Notes: generated by a model not told the origin, from the letters alone. Counted from the stretch's first letter, positions 8,478 through 17,954 are shown. The stretch is DNA of 64,000 bases from Varibaculum cambriense DSM 15806 (GCF_000420065.1 NZ_ATUF01000003.1:186001-250000); one strand, 5' to 3'. Numbers and translations: made by a program.

Positions 8478-11400
8478 ATGAGTAAAACAACTGCCGCCCT
8501 TGAACTCGCGGACGGAAAACACGCTGCCGCAAGCGAAGGTAAGCAGGCGTTAAGACTAGGTATCGATATCGGTTCCACCACGGTAAAAGCGGTGCTAATT
8601 GCCGGGCGGCAGGTAATGTTATCCGACTATCGCCGCCACCACGCAGATGTGCGTGGGGAACTGGCCGGCCTGTTGCGCGATATTAACGCCGCGCATCCGG
8701 GAATTACTGTAAAAGCGGCAGTCACCGGTTCCGGTGGGCTCTCGGTTGCCGGAGCTATGAAGGTACCGTTCGTGCAAGAAGTTATTGCCGGCACCAAAGC
8801 GGTGGGTGACACTCACCCGCAAACCGATGTGATTATCGAGCTGGGCGGGGAAGACGCCAAAATCACCTATCTGCATCCCACTCCGGAGCAGCGCATGAAC
8901 GGCACCTGCGCCGGAGGCACCGGCGCCTTCATTGACCAGATGGCCACCTTGCTGCACACCGACGCCTCAGGCCTCGATAAACTTGCCGCGCGCGCCAATC
9001 AGCTCTATCCGATCGCCTCGCGCTGCGGGGTATTCGCTAAAACTGACCTGCAGCCCCTACTGAACGAGGGTGCCGCGCACGAAGACCTCGCGGCCTCGAT
9101 TTTTACCGCAGTCGCCACCCAAACCATTGCGGGACTGGCATGTGGACGCCCGATTCGCGGAAACGTAATGTTCCTGGGCGGGCCGCTGCACTTCCTCCCG
9201 AATCTGCGCAAAGCCTATGAGGAGCTGCTCCCTAAAGCCGATAGTTTCTTCACCCCGGAGCACGCCGAACTTTATGTGGCGCTGGGGGCAGCGCTGAGCG
9301 CTGATAAAGGTGAGCCGCGCCCTCTGCAGCAGTTAATAACTGACCTGACCACCGGGAAAATCGATACCGATTCCCAGCGAATGCGCCCCCTATTTGCTAA
9401 TGAAGAAGAATTCGCGGAGTTCCGCGCCCGCCACGACAAAGAAGTAATCCCGCAACTACCGTTGTCCGAGGCGCGAGGGCGCTGCTTCCTGGGGGTAGAT
9501 TCCGGATCCACCACTATTAAAGCAGTCGTGATTGACCAGGATAAACGGATCGTATTCACTCACTATGCCTCTAACGAGGGCGATCCGGTTTCAGCGGCGG
9601 TGGAGATTGTGCGCCGCATCCGCACTGAACTGCCCGAGGGCGCCTATATTGGGCGCGCCTGCTCCACCGGTTATGGGGAGGGGCTGGTGAAAACCGCCCT
9701 CAACCTGGAGCAAGGGGAAGTGGAAACTATGGCGCATTTCCGCGCCGCGGAAGACCTGCTGCCCGGGGTGTCTTCGGTAATCGATATCGGCGGACAAGAT
9801 ATGAAATATCTGAAGATTCGCGCCGGAGCCGTAGATTCCATCTCGGTGAACGAAGCTTGTTCTTCTGGGTGCGGATCTTTCTTGCAAACTTTCGCTGCCA
9901 CTATGGGAACCAGTGTGCAAAGCTTTGCCGCCGATGCGGTAGCTGCCAAGGAACCGGTGGATTTAGGGACGCGCTGCACCGTGTTCATGAACTCTTCGGT
10001 CAAGCAGGCACAAAAAGAGGGGGCGAGCCCGAAAGATATTGCCGCGGGGCTTTCCTATTCGGTGGTGCGCAACGCCCTCTATAAAGTTATTAAACTCAAA
10101 ACCCCAGAAGAACTGGGCGAAAAGGTAGTTGTCCAAGGGGGAACTTTCCTTAACGATGCAGTCCTGCGCGCTTTCGAGCTGCTAACGAAGCGGGAAGTGG
10201 TACGCCCCAATATCGCCGGCTTGATGGGTGCCTATGGGGCGGCTTTGATTGCCAAACAAAGTGATGACGGGCAAGGGGAATCCACCTTGGCAACCCTGGA
10301 AGACTTGGAGAAATTTCAGGTAGAGACCACCCGCAAGACCTGTAGGCTGTGCCAAAACCACTGTCAGATGACCATTTCTACCTTCTCGAATGGGGAGCGG
10401 CACGTGTCGGGGAACCGCTGTGAACGCGGCGCCTCCCTAGAAAAAGTACCCAAGAAGTCGGCGCTGCCGAACCTGTTCGATTGGAAATACAAACGGATTT
10501 TCGGGTACCGCCGCTTGACCGAAAAGCAGGCATTCCGCGGGGATATCGGGATTCCCCGGGTGCTGAATATGTACGAAAACTATCCGCTGTGGTTCACCAT
10601 GCTCACCAAGCTGGGATTTAGGGTGATGGTTTCGGGGCGTTCCAATCATGACCTGTTTGAAACCGGGATGGAGTCGATTCCGTCTGAAAATATCTGTTAC
10701 CCCGCGAAACTGGTACATGGTCATATCGAGTCGCTGCTGAAGAAAGGGATAAAAACTATTTTTTATCCCTCGGTGATTTATGAACAACAGCTGGTGGAAG
10801 GCACCGATAACTGCTTTAACTGTCCGGTGGTGGGTACCTATCCCGAGGTTATCCGTAACAATATGGAGTCGGTGCAAGACAGCGACGTCCGCCTAATCAG
10901 CCCCTTCTTAAACCTGGGAAATCGGGAGTTCCTGCCTAAACGGATCGCGGAAGTATTCGCTGATTGGAACGTGACCGAGGCAGAAGCCAAAGCCGCCCTC
11001 GATGCGGCCTGGGAAGAGGACGCCGCCGTCAAGGCAGAGATTCGGGAGAAAGGCCGGGAAGCTTTAGCGTGGATTCGTGAAAACGGGGTGCGCGGGATTG
11101 TGCTGGCTGGGCGCCCCTATCACCTGGATCCGGAAGTTAACCACGGGATTCCGGAGTTAATTATCGGTTTGGGAATGGCGGTATTTACCGAGGATTCGGT
11201 GGTAGATGGTCGCCTGGAGCGCCCTTTGCGGGTGCGTGACCAGTGGGCTTATCATTCTCGGCTATATGAGGCCGCCGCCCGGGTGGGCGACGAACCTGAT
11301 CTGGAATTGGTGCAGCTAAACTCTTTTGGTTGCGGAGTGGACGCGATTACCGCAGACCAGGTGCAAGAGATTTTGGAGGGGCGTGGAGACGTCCACACCG

Positions 11401-13055
11401 TCCTCAAGATTGATGAGGTTTCCAACCTGGGAGCCGCCCGGATTCGGCTGCGTTCCCTAGATGCGGCCACGCGGGAGCGGGAAAGCTCCACGGTGCTTAC
11501 CTATCCCAGTGCGGATCGGATCGGTGACCCCGATGCGGCGCCAAGACAGGCAAAGGAAGCGGCGGTTCCTACCCGCATAGATCCGGCAGCCGAAGCCGCC
11601 GCGGAAGAAGCTCGCCTGGCGAAAGCCGGCCATGTGCAGGTGCATTCTAAATTCACCGAACAGATGCGCAAAGATGGTTGGGAGATTCTGGTTCCCCAAA
11701 TGGCACCTATCCAGTTCCGACTGGCGCAGCCAGTGGTGCGCCGCGCCGGGCTGAATGTGCGATTGCTGGAACATACTTCCCGCGAATCGATGGAAACTGG
11801 TCTCAAGTTCGTGAACAACGATTCTTGCTACCCCGCGATTGTGGTGATTGGGCAGCTGATTGAAGAGTTTACTTCCGGGCGTGCCAACCCCGATAAAACC
11901 GCGGTGGCGATTTCGCAGACCGGAGGAATGTGCCGGGCAACAAATTACGCGTCCTTGTTGCGTAAAGGGTTGCGTGATGCCGGGTATCCCCAGGTACCGG
12001 TGATTGCGGCCTCGGTGCAAGGCATTGAAGAAAATCCCGGATTCCAGCTGTCTTGGTCGGAAATCCACCGGATTTTGCAAGCTATCTGCTTAGGCGACAT
12101 GCTGCAGACCGTGCTCTTGCGTATTCGCCCCTACGAGCTGGTGAAAGGCTCGGCGATGGAGCTGTATCGGCGTTGGGATCAGATTATCCAGGAATGGTTT
12201 GCGGCTGGGAAATACTCGGCTACTTGGGGCGGTCGCCTCAGCTATTCCCGCTTGATTAAGGAATGTGTCAAAGAGTTCGATGCCTTGGCGTTGAATGATG
12301 AGCCGCGCCGCCCCCGGGTTGGTTTGGTGGGAGAAATCCTGGTGAAGTTCCACCCGGATGCTAATAACCACGCAGTTCGGGTGATTGAGGAAGAAGGCTG
12401 CGAAGCGGAACTGCCTACCCTGATCCAGTTCTTCCATTACTCTCTGGCCAGTGGAAACTTTGAACGGAATGAAATGGGCAATTCCCGCAAAGTTAAGTTA
12501 GGGATGGACGCGGGTCTGTGGGCCTTAGAGCGCTATGAGGACGCGATTCGCCGGGCTTTCGCCAAAACTAACGGCAAGTTCGAGATGCATCGGCGAATCA
12601 AAGATATGGCGGCGCGTTCTGTCGATATTGCGGGCATGGGTAATCAGGCTGGTGAAGGCTGGTATTTGACCGCGGAAATGGTGGATATGATCGAGCATGG
12701 CTGCCCCAACATTATTTGCGCCCAGCCTTTCGGCTGCCTGCCGAACCACGTGATTGGTAAGGGAATGTTCCGCGCGCTGCGCAACCGCTACCCGGAGGCC
12801 AATGTGGTGGCGGTCGACTATGATCCGGGTGCCTCGGAAGTTAATCAGCTAAACCGGATCAAGTTGATGATTGCGACTGCCCTGCGCGGTGAAGAAGTAG
12901 CTGATGATTTCGAGGATCTGCCCGAGGAAGCGAGTGGGTCAGGCTGCGGGTGCGCGTCCTCTTGTGGCAGCGGAGTGCAGTGGAATTCTGAAGTTCAAGT
13001 CAGTCCCGCAGGTAGACGTTCCCTGCCGATTACCCCGGTAAGCGCCGCGCGCTAA
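8478..13055 (+). CDS. Giant 2-hydroxyacyl-CoA dehydratase / activator fusion (BcrAD-BadFG + DUF2229)
   Basis: A 1525-residue protein. Two ASKHA-type activator ATPase modules come first, with phosphate-binding motifs DIGSTT (30-35) and DSGSTT (341-346). Each has the cysteine pair that holds a bridging [4Fe-4S] cluster in HgdC-type activators (near NGTCAGGTGAF and RCGVFAKTD; near EACSSGCGSF and RCTVFMNSS). A CxxCxxxC motif follows at 622-629, then a DUF2229 region from about 690 and a dehydratase-like region from about 1070 to 1470. The tail contains SGCGCASSCGSG. Relatives use ATP-driven electron transfer for radical dehydration of 2-hydroxyacyl-CoA or for benzoyl-CoA reduction, but the reaction of this long fused class is not known to me. 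GGGAG lies 5 nt before the ATG at 8478. The upstream GTG at 8421 is less likely. Confidence 0.9.
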   Translation: MSKTTAALELADGKHAAASEGKQALRLGIDIGSTTVKAVLIAGRQVMLSDYRRHHADVRGELAGLLRDINAAHPGITVKAAVTGSGGLSVAGAMKVPFVQEVIAGTKAVGDTHPQTDVIIELGGEDAKITYLHPTPEQRMNGTCAGGTGAFIDQMATLLHTDASGLDKLAARANQLYPIASRCGVFAKTDLQPLLNEGAAHEDLAASIFTAVATQTIAGLACGRPIRGNVMFLGGPLHFLPNLRKAYEELLPKADSFFTPEHAELYVALGAALSADKGEPRPLQQLITDLTTGKIDTDSQRMRPLFANEEEFAEFRARHDKEVIPQLPLSEARGRCFLGVDSGSTTIKAVVIDQDKRIVFTHYASNEGDPVSAAVEIVRRIRTELPEGAYIGRACSTGYGEGLVKTALNLEQGEVETMAHFRAAEDLLPGVSSVIDIGGQDMKYLKIRAGAVDSISVNEACSSGCGSFLQTFAATMGTSVQSFAADAVAAKEPVDLGTRCTVFMNSSVKQAQKEGASPKDIAAGLSYSVVRNALYKVIKLKTPEELGEKVVVQGGTFLNDAVLRAFELLTKREVVRPNIAGLMGAYGAALIAKQSDDGQGESTLATLEDLEKFQVETTRKTCRLCQNHCQMTISTFSNGERHVSGNRCERGASLEKVPKKSALPNLFDWKYKRIFGYRRLTEKQAFRGDIGIPRVLNMYENYPLWFTMLTKLGFRVMVSGRSNHDLFETGMESIPSENICYPAKLVHGHIESLLKKGIKTIFYPSVIYEQQLVEGTDNCFNCPVVGTYPEVIRNNMESVQDSDVRLISPFLNLGNREFLPKRIAEVFADWNVTEAEAKAALDAAWEEDAAVKAEIREKGREALAWIRENGVRGIVLAGRPYHLDPEVNHGIPELIIGLGMAVFTEDSVVDGRLERPLRVRDQWAYHSRLYEAAARVGDEPDLELVQLNSFGCGVDAITADQVQEILEGRGDVHTVLKIDEVSNLGAARIRLRSLDAATRERESSTVLTYPSADRIGDPDAAPRQAKEAAVPTRIDPAAEAAAEEARLAKAGHVQVHSKFTEQMRKDGWEILVPQMAPIQFRLAQPVVRRAGLNVRLLEHTSRESMETGLKFVNNDSCYPAIVVIGQLIEEFTSGRANPDKTAVAISQTGGMCRATNYASLLRKGLRDAGYPQVPVIAASVQGIEENPGFQLSWSEIHRILQAICLGDMLQTVLLRIRPYELVKGSAMELYRRWDQIIQEWFAAGKYSATWGGRLSYSRLIKECVKEFDALALNDEPRRPRVGLVGEILVKFHPDANNHAVRVIEEEGCEAELPTLIQFFHYSLASGNFERNEMGNSRKVKLGMDAGLWALERYEDAIRRAFAKTNGKFEMHRRIKDMAARSVDIAGMGNQAGEGWYLTAEMVDMIEHGCPNIICAQPFGCLPNHVIGKGMFRALRNRYPEANVVAVDYDPGASEVNQLNRIKLMIATALRGEEVADDFEDLPEEASGSGCGCASSCGSGVQWNSEVQVSPAGRRSLPITPVSAAR

Positions 13056-13485
13056 AACTGGCGAACTACTAGCCGAGGACACCCCATTGTGACCCCGGTA
13101 ATACCGATATTAACCCCTCGTGTCTCTTTTTCGTCCCGAAAAGGAATAGATTTCTTAAAACGCCCGGAAAGTTTCTTATTGAAACTTCCGCAGACAGATT
13201 TGCCTGACACCTCAAAATTTTTACTTCTTACGGCAAGAAAGCATCAAAAAATAAAGATATTAAGGCTATGAGGTAAAGATGAGGCCCTAGGCGATGTTTC
13301 GGCGGTCAAAAATAATTTCCATGCTAGGGAGTTCAGAAAATCTGCCGCCTGGTTTGCCTCCTCAAAAACTGCCCAATCTTCGGGATCTTTACCTGCGATA
13401 ACTCTTTGCGCGTGTGTCAGGGCGCGAGCCGCCAAAGCATTGGGGCGTAGGTGGGGCGGGAGGACCTGTAGATGTCGGTTAATTA
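13056..13485. other. 430-nt gap with AT-rich hairpins and a possible gene remnant
   Basis: The part at 13090-13290 is noticeably AT-rich. It holds two short hairpins: CTTTTTCG/CGAAAAGG at 13126-13144, and one built on AAGTTTC/GAAACTT at about 13169-13187. Neither has a T-run. On the minus strand, 13244-13435 can be read as about 63 protein-like codons (described separately). Confidence 0.5.
13244..13435 (-). CDS. Possible short gene or remnant, unknown
   Basis: Downstream of the membrane-protein gene on the same strand, an open frame contains a protein-like stretch including AGKDPEDWAVFEEANQAADF. A TTG at 13435 is the only nearby start, and I see no ribosome-binding site. The same frame stays open further upstream, where it overlaps the membrane-protein gene and looks non-coding. 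It may be the 3' part of a decayed gene or a small real one. I recognise no family. Confidence 0.25.
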   Translation of the reverse strand: MAARALTHAQRVIAGKDPEDWAVFEEANQAADFLNSLAWKLFLTAETSPRASSLPHSLNIFIF

Positions 13486-14205
13486 TCAGTAGAATAAGGC
13501 ATATATCAGCAAAAATATCCCTCCGGAGGCAATAATCCCCGCTACCGCTGAAAGAATAAGCAATCTTGGTTTTGTGCGTCGCAGTGATACCAACAGACCG
13601 ATACAGGGAATAAAGCCCGTGATGGCTACGACTACCAGTATCTCTAAGCTGCGCAGGTCTACGCCTTGAAGTAATGCCACCACTACTGGACCTAGAATCA
13701 AACCTAGGGGGAAGCCGGTGGCGATAGAACGTTGAGTCAACGTTCCATAATGGGCAAAAAATGCCATTGGACCAACAATGACTCCACACCCTAACCCTAA
13801 TAGCGTCCAGGTGAGGGCGATCTGTGTAATATCGCTGCTAGCTGCGCCTGGACGCAAGTTGTAGATCGGTATTGCACAGTAATAGATTGCTAACGCAAAC
13901 AGAATTGAAACGGAAGCTACACTCGCAGCGATTTTCCAGGATTTAGAGAACCAGCCCACCACGACCGCTATCATTACGAACCCCAGTCCGGAACTGGCGA
14001 GCTTCGTCATAATCGTGATGAACACTCCCGAAAATGGGAACATATCATTTGCGACTGAACCGCAACCGATTAGCACCGCGAGGCTCAGACCGAGGGTTAT
14101 AGATACGCCAGCAGTGGGGCGTTTAGAATTTTGGGCTGAAGGTAAGTTCGCTCGCGTGCTGTCTCTATTCAAAAGCTCAGCATTAAAATCACTGGTTTCA
14201 TGCAC
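13486..14205 (-). CDS. Multi-pass membrane protein, unknown
   Basis: The 239-residue product has a short soluble N-terminus (about 33 residues) and then about seven hydrophobic segments, including ITLGLSLAVLIGCGSVANDM and LLGLGCGVIVGPMAFFAHYG. A Gly-rich pair of helices near residues 135-175 resembles small transporters, but I cannot name a family. The GTG start is supported by TAAGAT at 14212-14217, 6 nt upstream (leaderless). The gene is divergent from the acyltransferase gene, with 154 nt between the two starts. Confidence 0.7.
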   Translation of the reverse strand: MHETSDFNAELLNRDSTRANLPSAQNSKRPTAGVSITLGLSLAVLIGCGSVANDMFPFSGVFITIMTKLASSGLGFVMIAVVVGWFSKSWKIAASVASVSILFALAIYYCAIPIYNLRPGAASSDITQIALTWTLLGLGCGVIVGPMAFFAHYGTLTQRSIATGFPLGLILGPVVVALLQGVDLRSLEILVVVAITGFIPCIGLLVSLRRTKPRLLILSAVAGIIASGGIFLLIYALFY

Positions 14206-14211
14206 CAGCTA

Positions 14212-14217
14212 ATCTTA
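14212..14217 (-). promoter_or_regulatory. -10 box of leaderless membrane-protein gene
   Basis: TAAGAT on the minus strand ends 6 nt before the GTG at 14205. Confidence 0.5.
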
Positions 14218-14347
14218 TCCCGACTTCCGGATACTTCCGGCAGTGACTTATTGTTTGCGGCAGGGTGGGCTGGGGGCTGAAATGGGGATACCGGAAATTG
14301 CCGGGTCTGTTTTCGAAACCTTTTGTAAGGCGGGATTTTGCGCGCGC

Positions 14348-14353
14348 TAGACT
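14348..14353 (+). promoter_or_regulatory. -10 box of leaderless acyltransferase gene
   Basis: TAGACT ends 6 nt before the ATG at 14360. A poor -35 candidate, TTGTAA, lies 19 nt upstream at 14323-14328. There is no ribosome-binding site, consistent with a leaderless mRNA. Confidence 0.55.
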
Positions 14354-14359
14354 TTAGGC

Positions 14360-16339
14360 ATGGAAAATGATGAACGTTTCCCGCTAACTTCCTCCAAAAA
14401 AAGCTTATCAACAGGCAAAACTATTTCTAGAGGACGCCCGAGTGTCAGAATAAAAGCACTGGATGGGATACGTGCATTAGCGATTGTGGCGGTAGTGCTC
14501 TACCACCTGCGTCCGAGCGTGTTACCCGGCGGATTCATCGGGGTCACCGTATTCTTCGTACTCTCCGGGTTCCTGATTACTCGCTCTATCGTCAGCGCCC
14601 TCGATAAAGGGAGTTTTTCTTATCGGCGCTACCTTTTGCGGCGTTTATGGCGACTATTTTTCCCGATAGTTATCACTATCGCGCTTAGCGCGGTGCTGAC
14701 CTATCTATTCGCCCCCAGCCTGCTGCTGAAAGTACAAAGTGACTGTCTACCGGCGACCTTGTTTGTCAGCAACTGGTTTTATATTGTCCGCAACGTCCCC
14801 TATTTCGCGGCGGCAGGCTTGCCTTCTCCGCTCACCCACCTGTGGTTCCTGGGGGTACTCGCGCAGTTCTATGTGCTCTGGCCGTTGATCGTCTACTTGC
14901 TGTTGAAAGTTAGGCGGGCCGCCCCAGCGATTACCGCGGTTCTGATCCTGTTCTCTACGGTGGCGATGTCGATCTTTTGGATGGTGGGAGAGGACGTTAC
15001 TCACGCCTATTACGGGTTGGATACTCGCGCCGCAGAGCTGCTGGTGGGTGCCTTCTTAGCGCTTATCTATCCCCAGATTTCCCCAGAAAACAGTGTTTCT
15101 GCTTTTCGGGCCAAGACCGAGAAAAGCGAGATGTTGCAGGTGCTAGCAGCGGGGAGCCTTGGATCACTGATAGTTTTCGCTATCTGGGGAAGTGGGGACA
15201 CGCCTGCGATTTATTTCGGTGGGTTCTTACTGGTGGCAATGCTAAGCGCGGTGATAGTTAGGGCGGCGACCTTCGAGGGGTCGGAGATTTCGAAACTGTT
15301 AAGCAACCCGGTTTTCAATTACCTGGGTTCCCGTTCCTTTTCCTTATATCTGGTGCATTTTCCGATTCTGCTGCTACTGAATCCAGCTACCCGTACGGTT
15401 CCGCCCTCCGGGTGGCAGCAGCTTCTGCAGCTACTGATAGTGGTAGTTGCAGCGGAAGTTTTCTATCGTCTGACAGAATCGCCGGCAAGCTTGCTGAGTT
15501 CCCTTTGGAAAAAGGCGGGAGAAAGGAAAGTTGCAACACTTAAGTCGCAGGATCCACTCCGCACCCTGCAGCTCAAGGTATTCGCAGTGCTTTCGACAAT
15601 ATCGCTGATAGTAGCAGTAGTACTGTCGTTTTATCCCGCTAACTGGGAGCAGCTAGCCAAAAATCGGGCGGTGCACTTACGTCCGGAACTTGCCGCTAGT
15701 GCGACCTCGTCCTCTCATTCGGAGAAGCAAAAAACGAAAGAAAAAGACGAGAAAAACAAGTCACCAAAAAAGCAAGAAGAAAAACCCAAAGGGCTAAAAC
15801 CACTAGCCAAGAAGGTGCCCAATAACTTGGATACCAGCGGCTGGCAGATCGATCCTGCCACCGGTACCTGCAACGCGGACGTGCTCATTATTGGAGACTC
15901 AATAACCGAGGGGGCAAGCGCCGCGATAAAGAAAGTGTTACCGCAGGCAGTTATCGATGGGAAAGTTAGTCGCCAGATTCAACGCGGCCCGGACGTGTTC
16001 GCAAAATACAAGAATCAGGGAATTCGTCCCCGCGTTCTTGTTTATGCCTTAGGTAGTAACGGGGTATTGTACGGCGACCGGCTGGTGCAGAACCTGATAG
16101 ATACTGCTGAAGGAAGACCAATGTATTTGGTGACAATCCGTGATCCGAATCCTTTGCAAGATATAAATAATGAAATATTGAACCGATTGGCAAACAATAA
16201 TCCGAATGTGGGGATTATTGACTGGTGGGCAGCCAGCGAAGGGCATCGGGAATACCTGGTAGATGATGGCACTCACCCCACAAATGTCGGCAACGAGGTG
16301 CTCGCCAACTTGTACAAGCAAGCCTTGTGCGGGCAGTAG
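14360..16339 (+). CDS. OatA-like membrane O-acyltransferase with SGNH domain
   Basis: A 659-residue protein. The N-terminal acyltransferase-3 domain (about 25-385) opens with DGIRALAIVAVVLYHLRP, with the catalytic-type His, and has about ten membrane helices. A further helix lies near 405-425. A Lys/Glu-rich linker (about 455-490) follows, then an extracellular SGNH-hydrolase-like domain with GDSITEGASAA and DGTHPTN, holding the Ser and the Asp-His pair. OatA and related enzymes move acetyl groups across the membrane onto peptidoglycan or surface glycans. The exact acceptor here is unknown. Peptidoglycan O-acetylation, which gives lysozyme resistance, is the simplest reading. Confidence 0.9.
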   Translation: MENDERFPLTSSKKSLSTGKTISRGRPSVRIKALDGIRALAIVAVVLYHLRPSVLPGGFIGVTVFFVLSGFLITRSIVSALDKGSFSYRRYLLRRLWRLFFPIVITIALSAVLTYLFAPSLLLKVQSDCLPATLFVSNWFYIVRNVPYFAAAGLPSPLTHLWFLGVLAQFYVLWPLIVYLLLKVRRAAPAITAVLILFSTVAMSIFWMVGEDVTHAYYGLDTRAAELLVGAFLALIYPQISPENSVSAFRAKTEKSEMLQVLAAGSLGSLIVFAIWGSGDTPAIYFGGFLLVAMLSAVIVRAATFEGSEISKLLSNPVFNYLGSRSFSLYLVHFPILLLLNPATRTVPPSGWQQLLQLLIVVVAAEVFYRLTESPASLLSSLWKKAGERKVATLKSQDPLRTLQLKVFAVLSTISLIVAVVLSFYPANWEQLAKNRAVHLRPELAASATSSSHSEKQKTKEKDEKNKSPKKQEEKPKGLKPLAKKVPNNLDTSGWQIDPATGTCNADVLIIGDSITEGASAAIKKVLPQAVIDGKVSRQIQRGPDVFAKYKNQGIRPRVLVYALGSNGVLYGDRLVQNLIDTAEGRPMYLVTIRDPNPLQDINNEILNRLANNNPNVGIIDWWAASEGHREYLVDDGTHPTNVGNEVLANLYKQALCGQ

Positions 16340-16358
16340 GGGAACTGCGAAGAAAGGA

Positions 16359-16430
16359 GCTATTGGAATTTTGTCAATAGCCCGCGGTAGGGGATAGGTC
16401 TGCCGCAGTTATCCGGATTTTCCGGATAAC
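16359..16430 (+). repeat. Two hairpins downstream of the acyltransferase gene
   Basis: GCTATTG (16359-16365) pairs with CAATAGC (16375-16381). GTTATCCGGA (16408-16417) pairs with TCCGGATAAC (16421-16430) across a 3-nt loop. Neither is followed by a T-run on this strand. They may stop or stabilise the acyltransferase mRNA before the next gene. Confidence 0.55.
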
Positions 16431-16537
16431 TTGCGAAGGCAGTTTCCAGCGTCACGAGGGCCACTCGCAGCACCACGGTGAACGCCGTTTTAAACCGTGA
16501 AAACGTGTCAATATCTGCCAAGGACACCTAAAGAATA

Positions 16538-16543
16538 TAGAGT
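16538..16543 (+). promoter_or_regulatory. -10 box of leaderless DUF2252 gene
   Basis: TAGAGT ends 7 nt before the GTG at 16551 and favours that start over the GTG at 16497. Confidence 0.5.
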
Positions 16544-16550
16544 TTATAAC

Positions 16551-17954
16551 GTGAATATTCCGGTGCAATATCGTTCCCTGCTCGCTCCTCCTGAACCGCG
16601 CGAAGATCGCTATCAATACGGACGCTCGCTGCGCGAAACCGTTCCCTTTAGTTCCTTGGCGGCCTGGGTGCCGGTTCCAGACCGCGACCCTATCGCCCTC
16701 ATTCAAGACTCCCACCAGGGCAGAGTTAAGAACCTGATCCCCATACGGGTAGGGCGCATGGCGTCCTCACCTTACGGATTCTTACGGGGAGCCGCGGTAG
16801 TGCAAGCCGCCGACTCCGCTGCCTTGCCCGCCACCGGGATTCAACCGGTAGTATGCGGGGATTCCCACCTGGGAAACTTCGGTTTTTATCGTTCCCCCGA
16901 AGGGGAACTGGTGATGGATCTCAACGACTTCGACGAGGCGCATACCGGCAGTTGGGAATGGGACCTGCGCCGCCTGACCGCCTCGATCCACGTGGCGGGG
17001 CGCGAAAATAATCTCTCCGAATCCAAATGCTCCGATGCGGTAGTCGCTTGCGTAAACGCCTACCGGGACGAAATTAGTCTGCTAGCCGGACGTCCTCTCT
17101 TTGAACGCGCCTTTAATCGGATTGACCTGGAGAAACTTACCTCTAGAGAGCTAACTCCCAAGTTGGCAAAAGAGATCGAACGCGCCGCTGCCAAAGCTAT
17201 GAAACGTACCTCGGATCGGGCGCTCCCCAAGTTCGCCCAAGAATCCGAAGGAAGCCTGAAAATTACCCCCGAACCCCCGCTAACCACCCAGATTCCCCCA
17301 GCTGATTGGGATGCGGTGGCGCGCGCCCTAGACGAATATCTGCACACCATATCCCCGCAATGGGCGCGAGTATTGGGCGGATACACCCTGGTTGATATCG
17401 CGCAGCGGGTAGTAGGAGTAGGATCGGTAGGTTTGCGCGCCTACATCGCGCTGCTCCAAGGCTCCACCCCTACGGACGTAATCTTCTTGCAGCTTAAGCA
17501 GGCACGGCGCTCGGTGCTCGCCCAATATGTGCACGGCTCCAAAGAATGGCATGCCCACCAAGGACAGCGAGTAGCTGAATATCAAAAAGCACTACAAACC
17601 GTTTCTGACCCGCTGTTAGGCTGGGCAAGCGTAGGGGAGCGACAATACTATGTGCGCCAGTTCCGCAATATGAAAGGAACCGTGCCCCTAGATCGCCTGG
17701 GAGCCAAATCCCTATGCGACTATGCGGGAATCGTAGGGCTGTTGCTGGCGAAAGGCCACGCGCGCACCCATGGCGCCTCCAAGATCTCCGGCTACCTGGG
17801 TAAATCCGATAAACCGGGGCAAGCTCTCGCCACTTTCGCCCGCGCCTACGCCGACCAGACCGAGGCGGACCACGTCGAATTCCTGCGAGCCATCAAAGAC
17901 GGGCGGATGCCCCAGCCCGAGGGCGAAATGGGAAGTGCCTTCCGCGCGGGGTAG
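16551..17954 (+). CDS. DUF2252 family protein (kinase-like fold)
   Basis: The 467-residue product carries CGDSHLGNFG at about 102-111, followed by DLNDFDEAHTGSWEWDLRRL. These are the hallmark motifs of DUF2252, whose fold resembles aminoglycoside/choline kinases. The biochemical role of the family is not established. No signal peptide or membrane segment is present, so it should be cytoplasmic. The GTG at 16551 is preferred because of the TAGAGT box. A GTG 54 nt upstream also keeps the frame but has neither a box nor a ribosome-binding site. The reading frame is uninterrupted and its base use matches its neighbours. Confidence 0.85.
   Translation: MNIPVQYRSLLAPPEPREDRYQYGRSLRETVPFSSLAAWVPVPDRDPIALIQDSHQGRVKNLIPIRVGRMASSPYGFLRGAAVVQAADSAALPATGIQPVVCGDSHLGNFGFYRSPEGELVMDLNDFDEAHTGSWEWDLRRLTASIHVAGRENNLSESKCSDAVVACVNAYRDEISLLAGRPLFERAFNRIDLEKLTSRELTPKLAKEIERAAAKAMKRTSDRALPKFAQESEGSLKITPEPPLTTQIPPADWDAVARALDEYLHTISPQWARVLGGYTLVDIAQRVVGVGSVGLRAYIALLQGSTPTDVIFLQLKQARRSVLAQYVHGSKEWHAHQGQRVAEYQKALQTVSDPLLGWASVGERQYYVRQFRNMKGTVPLDRLGAKSLCDYAGIVGLLLAKGHARTHGASKISGYLGKSDKPGQALATFARAYADQTEADHVEFLRAIKDGRMPQPEGEMGSAFRAG

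Noticed and set aside
13089-13271. 60-codon plus-strand frame after the dehydratase-like gene
   Set aside because: No ribosome-binding site, AT-rich, runs through two hairpins and has no protein-like pattern.
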